The notes under the pieces were generated by a model. The model was not told the origin of the DNA, ran no database searches, and saw only the letters and a program-made list of their open reading frames with translations. Of a stretch of DNA of 64,000 bases, positions 56,249-64,000 are shown piece by piece. The stretch spans positions 50,312,901 to 50,376,900 of the forward strand of contig NC_087249.1 of the NCBI RefSeq assembly GCF_037042905.1. Reading direction: 5' to 3'. A program made the position numbers and the translations under genes. This DNA comes from Lytechinus pictus. Its lineage: Eukaryota; Echinodermata; Echinoidea; Temnopleuroida; Toxopneustidae. Each line of letters opens with the position of its first letter. Position 1 is the stretch's first letter.

Positions 56249-56333
56249 CCATCTTGTTTCCTATTGTTCTTCGCCAACGTTACAGACGCGTGCGTTGCGT
56301 AACGTTGGCGAAGAACAATAGGAAACAAGATGG
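56249..56333. repeat. Perfect 35-bp inverted repeat with YY1-like sites
   Basis: 56249-56283 and 56299-56333 are exact complements around a 15-bp loop. The left flank extends to GCCGCCATCTTG, the reverse of the YY1 consensus CAAGATGGCGGC. A CG-rich loop (GACGCGTGCG) is in the middle. Confidence 0.9.
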
Positions 56334-56511
56334 TATTCTCGGAGGATCTGTTTTCTCACCGATACTACACAGGTAAGCAAATTTTGATTACTTCTTGCTT
56401 TTCCGTCAAAATCTTATGAAGTAGTGTCGATATTACATCGTATGCGTGAGTTTGTAGAATCTATCGCTACATGCACAAAGTCAATTGAATTCCAGGTAGT
56501 TTCGGAGTGTC

Positions 56512-56735
56512 GAATGCGCCAGCCAATACGATCGTGTTACTATAACGTATCACTAATCAGAACCGCAATGCATCATGGGATCGAAAAGGGGGCCTTTAGC
56601 TAGCTCTGCGCACGTGCAGAGCTAGCTAACGGCCCCCTTTTCGATCCCATGATGCATTGCGATTCTGATTAGCGACAAACCTTTATGATGAACTGAAAAG
56701 GGTAACACGAACGTGGTTGGCTGGCGCTTCATATG
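56512..56735. repeat. Long inverted repeat centred on an E-box
   Basis: 56553-56609 and 56616-56672 match at 55 of 57 positions around GCACGT, forming CACGTG at the centre. Outer parts (GCGCCAGCCAA, CGTGTTAC) match again after a gap. TGCATCATGGGATCG is in each arm. Confidence 0.85.
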
Positions 56736-57003
56736 GCTCAAGCTGCAAAAGAAACATGGCAACGATCGAACGATCTCAGTCACATCATCACTTGAAAAAC
56801 TTGTATATTTATGGATATTTCGAGGGTAATTGGTGAGATTCAAAATGAGACTTGTGTACTTTTGTGATGAGTTACAATCATGTCTTACACTACGCAATAC
56901 AAATCAAATGGATATACGTTATACTGGAAAGAAATTTTCGGGTATCAAGTATTGATTTTTCTACCCGAGGCTTCCGGGCGGGACCCGGGTACCCGGGTTT
57001 AGC

Positions 57004-57088
57004 ATACTAACCTCGCAATACGTGTGAGTGCACAAAGTCTTGAGCCCAAACTTATGTCACTCGACTCACAGTATTGCGAGGTTAGTAT
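57004..57088. repeat. Inverted pair of the ATACTAACCTCG motif
   Basis: 57004-57029 and 57064-57088 are complementary with one indel, around a 34-bp spacer. Confidence 0.8.
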
Positions 57089-57121
57089 CACTATCAGGTA
57101 GGGGGCCCGATAGACCAAAAG

Positions 57122-57193
57122 CTTCAGTCTCTTGTTATATTGGTTGTTCTGCTGAACTCCATTGGCTCCACTCACCAATTACAGAGACCGAAG
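57122..57193 (-). repeat. 72-bp hairpin element, copy 3
   Basis: CTTCAGTCTCTTGTTAT to ATTACAGAGACCGAAG with the inner GGTTGTTCTGCTGAACTCC; this is the opposite orientation to copies 1 and 2. Confidence 0.75.
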
Positions 57194-57714
57194 TTCTAAC
57201 TCGATCTGTGCAGGGACTCAATGGCCATATGTTTAATGTATAAAGTTCGGATAAACCAGGCCAGGGAAGTGGGAGTTGCGCGACACGCGACAGCCGAAGT
57301 ACATGTAAGTCACTGGTTTTTGTCTCATCTGCATAGCAGAGTGAGACTAATAGGCGCCGCTTTTCCGACGGCGGCGGCGTCAACACCAAATCTTAACCGA
57401 AGGTTAATTTTTTGAAATGACAGCATAACTTAGAAAGTATATGTACCTAGTTCATGAAACTTGGCCATAAGGTTAATCAAGTATTACTGAACATCCTGCC
57501 TGAGTTTCATGTCACATGACCAAGATCAAAGGTCATTTAGGGTCAATGAACTTAGACCATGTTGGGGGAATCAACATCAAAATCTTAACCTAAGGTTAAG
57601 TTTTTGAAATGTCATCATAACTTAGAAAATAAATGGACCTAGTTCATGAAACTGGGACATAAGGTTAATAAAGTATTACTGAACATCCTGCATGAGTTTC
57701 ACGTCACATGACCA

Positions 57715-57737
57715 AGGTCAAAGGTCATTTAGGGTCA
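57715..57737 (+). promoter_or_regulatory. Triple AGGTCA half-site (DR1 plus DR4 spacing)
   Basis: AGGTCA (57715), one base, AGGTCA (57722), four bases, GGGTCA (57732). The previous unit has AGGTCA (57530), four bases, GGGTCA (57540). These are the spacings used by nuclear-receptor dimers; function is not shown. Confidence 0.4.
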
Positions 57738-57853
57738 ATGAACTTTGGCCATGTTGGAGGTAATTCTTAAATTGCTGTCATAAGTTTAAAAGTTTATGGA
57801 TCAGTTTATGAATTGTGGGCATAGGGGTAATCAAGTATCACTGACAAATCTTT

Positions 57854-58264
57854 CAGGGTTCCCAGCCCATCAGGGAAGTCAGGGAAAATTATTTTTCTTT
57901 TTTCCAGTCAGGGAAAAATCGGGGAATTTGATATAAAAAATTACCTTAAATCAGGGAAAAATGCCTCAAATAAGGGAAAAATAAGGGAATTTTTAAAGCC
58001 CCAAAAGTCAATAGCATGTTAGTCAGTCAGACTCTGTTATATTTTGTTGCATATATCAAAACAATTTGGATGACTGGTTATGGTGGTACACTACTAATTA
58101 GTTTTACATTCATTGTTTTTATACTGAAAATACATGTAATTCACTGCAACAACTTAAAAAAACATGCGAAACTGGGAATGGATTTAAATAATTATAAGGG
58201 AATTTTAAAACTTTATCAAGGAAAAAAAAGGGATTTTTGTTTTCTTGAAAAGCTGGGAACCCTG
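57854..58264. mobile_element. 410-bp MITE with CAGGGTTCCCAGC ends
   Basis: 13-bp perfect inverted ends (CAGGGTTCCCAGC at 57854; GCTGGGAACCCTG ending 58264), with further inner similarity of CAGGGAAAAAT type. It is nested in the 57319-58425 element. Confidence 0.8.
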
Positions 58265-58425
58265 ACCTTTGGTCACATGATCAAGGTCAAATGTCATTTA
58301 TTGTCAATGAACGTCGTATCTTATTATATGAATGGTGTTTTTTGTGAATAATTATTTTATAGTAGTTTTCAAAGTCAGCACTGCTGCTATATTGTATCGT
58401 GTATAAATGCAGATGAGACTGCCAG

Positions 58426-58881
58426 AGGCACTCCACTTTTTTTTTTTTTAATTTAATTGGGTGAAAGAAAGAACTGCAGTTGCTTTGCAGCAAACAATTA
58501 TTTCATGAGAAAGTCTTTTAAATTAAGGTACTTAAATGTCACCATAATACGGTATCACACATGTAGATCTGGTAAAAAATGTCAACTTACATGCATCTTT
58601 GTGTAATCATGAAGTCTTAGCTCAAAACCGATAATTCTAATAATCACTAACACAGAAAAGCATATGTGGGACAGTGCATTATTGCTTAGAAAACTAGGGA
58701 CATTTGATGGAATTCTGTGCCTATTTTGCTCATTTCTCATCAATTACACATTTTCTTCCAGGGTCATTTTATTGGATTCTGTTTGAACTCATTTTGATTC
58801 CTTTTTAACAACTGGCATTTACTGTACCTTAAATACTTTTTATCGAAGATTGAATGTAAATAAATGTGAATTGAACCCGGA
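58426..58881. other. Nothing recognised
   Basis: T-run at about 58436-58450, then AT-rich DNA. No exon is seen. Confidence 0.35.
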
Positions 58882-59543
58882 GGGGCCACTTCCATTGACG
58901 AGTGGATACCATGCGTGAACACGGGGTCTTGAAAAGCACCCTGAACACATATTTTCCATATTCTGAGAATGCACCCCTTAACAAGTATTGGCGTGTGAAA
59001 CCCTACCCTTAACAAGTATTGGAAACAAATACTATTGGCAAGTATTCCCAGAATTGAGCCCCTAAACAAGTACAGCGATGTTTTTTCATACCGGGTATTC
59101 TAAAAATGCACCCCTTAACAAGTATTGGAAACAAAACAATACTCTTGGCAAGTATTCCCTGAAATGAACCCCTAAACAAGTACAGCGATATTTATTGTTA
59201 TGTCACGGGTCCGTCGGTCGTCGGTTTTACCTTTACACACCATTATTTTGGTTTAGTACGGCCCCACCTTCCACACCTCGCGCAAATCGGACTCTAAACA
59301 CGTAGTGTTGGGACAAAAAGGACATCCTTTATAAAACATTTTGATTTTGTTTTATCATCCCCGCATATTTGACCCTAAACACTTATATTTTTCCGAGCGA
59401 AATAGATACCCTTTTTTCAATAATTTTGAGTTTTGACACCCTTATCACGTTACGTAGGTAACGTGCCCTATCTTGAAAAAGACATCCTTTTTACGTGTTT
59501 TTTTGGTCGCGCATGGTATCCACTCGTCAATGTAAAGTGCCCC
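58882..59543. mobile_element. 660-bp element with TTGACGAGTGGATACCATGC ends
   Basis: The inverted ends carry TTGACGAGTGGATACCATGC on both sides, just inside G-run and C-run edges. The interior has a direct repeat of CACCCCTTAACAAGTATTGG (about 58972 and 59110) and GTACAGCGATGTTT-like phrases. It is non-coding. Confidence 0.75.
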
Positions 59544-61165
59544 CCCCCCCCCCCCCCGGGAATTGAATTGATTTGGGTGTGACATGTACAGTGTGCAAAT
59601 GAGTGAGTCATGGATGAGAGCATGGAAGGAGAAAATGTTCTTTTGAAATATGTCACAAGTATAATCGGTGCTTGTCCATGAAAAGCGGGCATTTGGATAC
59701 CGAATACAAAGTTCTGAGTGGGTTTTAATAAGCCAATACAGAGTGCTAGCATTTTTGGTCAAGAAATAGTATTAAATACTGATTAAATTTTCGTAATCAT
59801 GAATATTTTGGTCACGTATCATTTTGTTGCCACAATATAACCATTCTTGAATTATTATAATCGCATGATTTTTATAATGTTGTAAAATCGCCCAGCACTT
59901 ATAATTGAAATTTATTTCACTCTTTTGTCCAGGTCTAAAAAATGGACGATCTTGCATGGAGAACAGAAGATAATTGAATGAGATCCAATTTGAAAGAAAG
60001 GGAGAAAAGGACATCCGGATTGCTGTCTTCAAAGTACTACCAGTTAGATATAATTGATTCACTGGAAAGGATAAAAAAGTGTCTCTTAATGCCCAGTTCA
60101 TCCACTTTGCTTCCTGTCTGTAATGGAATAAGTTGGAAAGGAAACGACTACAAGAATTATGAATATTGTACTTAACTTGACCCACGCCCATTGGAAATGT
60201 AATCATAGTCTGGACTTATCAGCATAATTTATGAGGTTTAGTGCGGGTCAGTGTCCAGTTCGAGATGGCAAGTGAATTTGTAGCATGAGTAAGACTACAA
60301 TACCATCACCCCATTCAGAGTGATTCTTAATCAAATTTAGATAACCCCTGCTGACGGAGGCTAAATTGTGGCGGTGCGGGCACCCATCGCTTTCCAGCGG
60401 ATTCTATTCAAATTGGGCTGTCCTCTCATCCTTGGAATCCTCGCAAGAAGTTTATTTGAATTTCAGCGATATGGAAGCAAAGGTCTGATATTTAGTGCAC
60501 GTACATGTATGTACCCAACCTGCCTGGAATACCCTACATGTATCCAATTTATCTCCTATTGCATGAGGATTTTTTAAAAGATGAATAGGCCACGGAGTGC
60601 TCAATAAAACGTTGCATTGCTCCATAAACCGGAAATATCTACATCTCACGTTGGAGATCAGCAATTTGTGTTTCATCAATTTGTGCTCGAAAAGGATTGT
60701 GTTTTGAGATGGGACAAGCCTGGCTATGATGGGATGAGAGATGTGCATTGCTACTAAACTGAGCTCTCTCTCTCTCTCCTCACTTCAGCTAATGGGTGCT
60801 GTGGAGCGTTTGATTAGAGAGATGTAACAATGTGCGGAGAAGGCTGTGATTACCGATGAATGATGACAGCATATCTTGACGATTCAATCCCAAGGGAACG
60901 CAGCTATTGCCGTGCATGACATCATCCGAAGAAAGCAATACTTTAATCGTCAGATGAAAATCTTTGGTACCCTAGTGATTACCCGTAGAAATTAGCCATT
61001 AATGCAATGCACTTGCATAATTCAGATTTGTACACGTATGGTGAACTAAGCAATGCATAAATTTGCATTTCAGGATTTTTATCAATAAACTTGCTGCAAT
61101 TGCAAGAGGATGCATCATACAAATAATATTTACTGAAATGACTATTTATCTTGGCCGATGATTAG
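59544..61165. other. Upstream of the WW gene: no exon confirmed
   Basis: There is a CT microsatellite at about 60761-60779. Open frames at 59772-60206 and 60368-60577 lack domain features. Promoter or 5' UTR exons of the WW gene may lie here but cannot be picked out. Confidence 0.4.
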
Positions 61166-61281
61166 ATGCTCGTTATGGATCCTGATGGTGCTAGAGATAA
61201 CTTCCTCACCCGTCTCAACAAATCCCTTGAAGTTGGGTGGCAGTGTAAACTCAACCAAGATGGTCGTCTCTACTATTTGAA
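61166..61281 (+). CDS. WW gene exon 1 (coding part)
   Basis: It ends CTCTACTATTTGAA then GTAAGT, splitting the Asn codon of WW1 after its second base. An AG just before 61166 could be an acceptor, so an upstream non-coding exon is possible. Confidence 0.8.
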
Positions 61282-63879
61282 GTAAGTATTCAATAGCTAC
61301 ACTGTAGTTAATGATAGAAATTTAGATTTTATTTACTTGTTTGAATATTTCTATGAGTGCAGTGTACATGACTACATGTTCTGTGATTTTTTTTCTATTT
61401 TCTTTTTTATTCTACACTATAGTGTGTACATGTATGTATAATTATTGAATATTGAAGGTTTTTTTTTTAAGATTGATATTTCAAAAATATGAAATAATGA
61501 ATTAATATCATTCAATTCAATTTTTCTTTTCAATTCAATTCAAAATGGTCTTTGCGGCAAAAGCGGAATTGCAAAATGTTACATTTCAAACAAATCATCA
61601 ATAACAAGGTAAAAATAACTTAGTTCTACGAACAAATTTGAATGTAGACATAGTACATAAACATGTATATCATAAATAAATTTAAAATTGATATTCTAAA
61701 AATATGAAATAATGAATAATGAATTAATAGCATTGATATTTAAAAAAGAATGAAGTACATGTAATAGATTAATATCATTGATCTTAAAAAAATATGAAAT
61801 AATGAATTAATATCATCTGAATTTTTTTTTTTGAAATGTGCAGTATACACTCTATTTCATTTTGGTTTGGATAATATTGCATGTTTATGTTTCCATTTGA
61901 GAGGCACACATGCAATCAAGATCCACATTTCTTAGTATATTTTGTCCCTGTCTTTGAGAAGTGCTGCACACTGCAACATCATGATTTCAGTGCCCAAACT
62001 GCAGTGCAGGATACACTGTACAGTACAATTAAAAAATGAACTTAAATAATGTATGTGTACATATACATGTAGGCCTGCTGGTGAATGTACACCCCCTCCC
62101 CCTTGTTAAAAAGATAATAGATCTTTGAGTCGTCTTTATATCATTCAATCGTCTTGATTTAACCTTCAATTCATTTCAGCAAACATTTGAAATAATTTAA
62201 GCTTTAATAAGTTCCTGGAATAGCACTTTTCTATTCCATATACATGTACATGTACAAACTGCAGTATTGGTAATATACATGTTTGTGTAGGCCTATATAC
62301 CAAAGATTTGGCGGTATAGTGTCTGGAAGGGCAGACTACAAATCCCCCTATTCAAGAAGCCCCCACTTGGTGGACCTATTGTTCCAGCCTCAGTTCAAAT
62401 CACTGAATGGGTGTATTGTGCTTTCATTTGAATGAATACAAAAATGGGAAAGGACAGTGCATACATGTACTAGGAGGGGGCAGATAAAAGAATCCCTGAT
62501 TTCAGACTGAATGAATGAGTTCTTACTCCTAATAGAATGGCTTCAAATCAGCGCAACCAAAAAGGGATGCCATTGTTGAGCTTTCATACTAAACAAATGA
62601 AAATGATTTTGGGGGGGAAGAAGTTTAGAAATTGTCAGAGATGAGTGAAGTAGATAATATCACATCAGTGATAGATGAATGATACATGTTTATCTCAATT
62701 GATGACATTCCGTGTGGATATTGTGGTTTTGAACTTTTGAACTTGATTTTTCAGGTCAGTTCGGTGGGTAGGAGGGTAGTAGCAAGATTAAGTCTTTTTT
62801 GTGACAAGAGGGACCATATATATTAGAGGGAGGGGGGGATACAATTATGAAATCAAAATGTTTCCTTTCTTTCCATTATTTTCTCGCTTTCTTTCAGTGA
62901 AAAGAATGTACATATATACTGAAGGAAAGGCTCTGTTTCAGTGAAGTGATTTATAAATGTCTGTCCCTAGCTAGGCCCATAATTGTTTCAAGGCGTAAAC
63001 TTTAAATAATGAATTTAGTCCTGAAATTGCATTTTGAAGGTTGTTTAGTAATTCATTAATTCATAGTAGAATCATATAGGTGTAGAGCTCTAATATTCTA
63101 ATAAAAATTCAATAAACATAGGCAAAACAAAACGGAAAGTATACTTTCATGATCTAAAAAAGCAGATTCATCCATGTAATTTCTATCTGAGTTGACAATT
63201 CGAACATCAATTTAAATTAACCTCCACTTCAAGTACTTATGCATGTACGTGTATCTGAAATTACAGTTTAGAAAATCCATTCGTTTACACACACGAAAGT
63301 TAATAAGAAATGCAAGAGTAATGAAGCAGTTCAGGATATTTGAGTAATAAAACCAAGAAACCCACATTAAGTACCTTTTTATGTATTGTAATAAGAGTTT
63401 GTGTATTAAAACATATTAAGTGGATTATTGCGATTGACTGCCCTTCTGTGGCATTGAATCCACTGATTAATGATGAATGATAGAACATCAATTGTAGGAA
63501 TAATATATTTTAGAATTATTATTCTTTAATATGGTGATACACATGTCTGTTTTTTTTTAAACTTTGATAACAATTTTAATAATTCTGAAATGGAATACTT
63601 TTATGCAGTACCTACTTTTAAATTGGTTTACAGAATGTAAACAATGTAGACATGTGTGCAAATGTGTAGAATTTACATAGAATACATCATACTAACATGT
63701 AGTAGGCCTAGATACATTCATGAAGTAACCATGTTGTAATGAATGTTTTCTTTATTTTCCAGTCACAACAATGAAACATCACATTGGATTCCCCCTCGTT
63801 CTAATTGGTGTCAGGTTGGGGATCTCCCGTATGGATGGGAGAGCGCTCGTGATAAGAATGGAAAAGAATATTACGTCAA
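61166..63879 (+). CDS. Tandem WW-domain protein, first two coding exons (partial, continues past the window)
   Basis: Exons 61166-61281 and 63763-63879 join in phase 2 and the second ends in phase 2 at a GTAAGT donor. Start is ATG 61166 (MLVMDPDGARDNF) or the in-frame ATG 61175; a TAG sits directly upstream. WW1 is LEVGWQCKLNQDGRLYYLN plus HNNETSHWIPP. WW2 begins LPYGWESARDKNGKEYYVN and is cut by the next intron. WW domains bind proline-rich peptides. Two closely spaced WW domains near the N-terminus occur in KIBRA/WWC and PLEKHA5-like scaffolds; WW2 resembles the KIBRA EARDFDGKVYYIDH type, but the family is not settled. The first Trp, the aromatic pair and the second Trp of WW1 are all present. 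Confidence 0.85.
61282..63762 (+). other. WW gene intron 1
   Basis: 2.5 kb. Repeated phrases near 61470-61510, 61690-61740 and 61790-61815 (TTGATATT...AAATATGAAATAATGAATTA) show an AT-rich tandem repeat. No exon is seen. Confidence 0.6.
63763..63879 (+). CDS. WW gene exon 2
   Basis: Acceptor TTTATTTTCCAG at 63762. It encodes the end of WW1, a short linker (RSNWCQVGD) and the start of WW2, stopping at GTCAA then GTAAGT, again inside an Asn codon. Confidence 0.9.
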
Positions 63880-64000
63880 GTAAGTACAGGATGCATTAGT
63901 TTCATTTCCTATGATACACGTTTTTTGTTTTTCTTCTAATATTTCTGTGTCATGTGAAATGGCAATGAAAAATGCGTGCATCCAGCATACTGTACATGTA
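63880..64000 (+). other. WW gene intron 2, start (cut by window edge)
   Basis: GTAAGT donor then intronic DNA to the end of the window. Confidence 0.7.

Larger units (their letters stand above)
57319..58425. mobile_element. 1.1-kb element with GTCTCATCTGCAT ends and AGGTCA repeats
   Basis: GTCTCATCTGCATAGCAGAG at about 57319 is inverted as ATGCAGATGAGACTGCCAG near 58410. The interior has two good and one partial copy of an about 190-bp unit (CTTAACCGAAGGTTAA, ACATCCTGCCTGAGTTTC, AAAGGTCATTTAGGGTCAAT). A second element (57854-58264) interrupts it. There is no transposase frame. Confidence 0.65.

Noticed and set aside
59445-60206. 105- and 144-codon minus-strand frames
   Set aside because: One covers a transposon end with a C-run. 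The other has no recognisable domain or splice sites.

Overview
The window is animal nuclear DNA. It is AT-rich, with long introns, tRNA-derived SINEs, non-LTR retrotransposons and very many foldback (MITE-like) DNA elements. The gene content fits a marine deuterostome, most likely an echinoderm of sea-urchin type: an intronless LRR-Ig receptor-like gene, an MS4A-type four-pass membrane gene and a tandem WW-domain gene. The species call is inference from style and content, not from a marker gene.

Layout. 1-7.4 kb holds only repeats (foldback elements at 0.66, 1.40 and 4.80 kb, a 130-bp tandem duplication, a diverged AT-rich repeat). 7.4-11.1 kb is a LINE with an intact 978-codon endonuclease/reverse-transcriptase frame. 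11.1-15.4 kb has one 670-bp foldback element. 15.4-16.85 kb is a decayed second LINE. 17.09-20.40 kb (minus strand) is a single-exon LRR-Ig gene broken by one in-frame stop and one 4-bp duplication, with an exact 202-bp tandem duplication just upstream. 23.2-26.8 kb is a higher-order satellite (138-bp unit) split by a 2.52-kb hAT-like element (8-bp target duplication) that carries about 13 copies of a mirror-symmetric GC motif and a nested SINE. 26.8-29.9 kb is SINE, LINE-end and foldback sequence.

31.0-44.2 kb (plus strand) is the main intact gene: seven coding exons for a 467-residue MS4A/CD20-like protein with four membrane segments, a cytoplasmic run of ten cysteines and a long Gln/Pro-rich tail. 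Its introns are packed with foldback elements and SINEs, and a decayed copy of exon 6 lies 170 bp downstream of the original. 44.2-61.1 kb is repeat-dominated: 3' flank, a 34-bp minisatellite duplicated together with a foldback element, and, at 52-57.3 kb, a dense cluster of GC-richer palindromes with CRE-, YY1- and NRF1-like motifs. 57.3-59.5 kb holds elements with repeated AGGTCA half-sites. From 61.17 kb to beyond the right edge are the first two coding exons of a tandem WW-domain protein; each WW domain is cut by an intron at the same codon and phase.

The genes show no evidence of a shared pathway. The strongest leads are the palindromic promoter-like element at 53.9-54.4 kb, the mirror-repeat transposon, the mobile DR1/DR4-like half-site arrays, and the MS4A gene with its Cys-rich domain and duplicated exon. 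All boundaries were read by eye.
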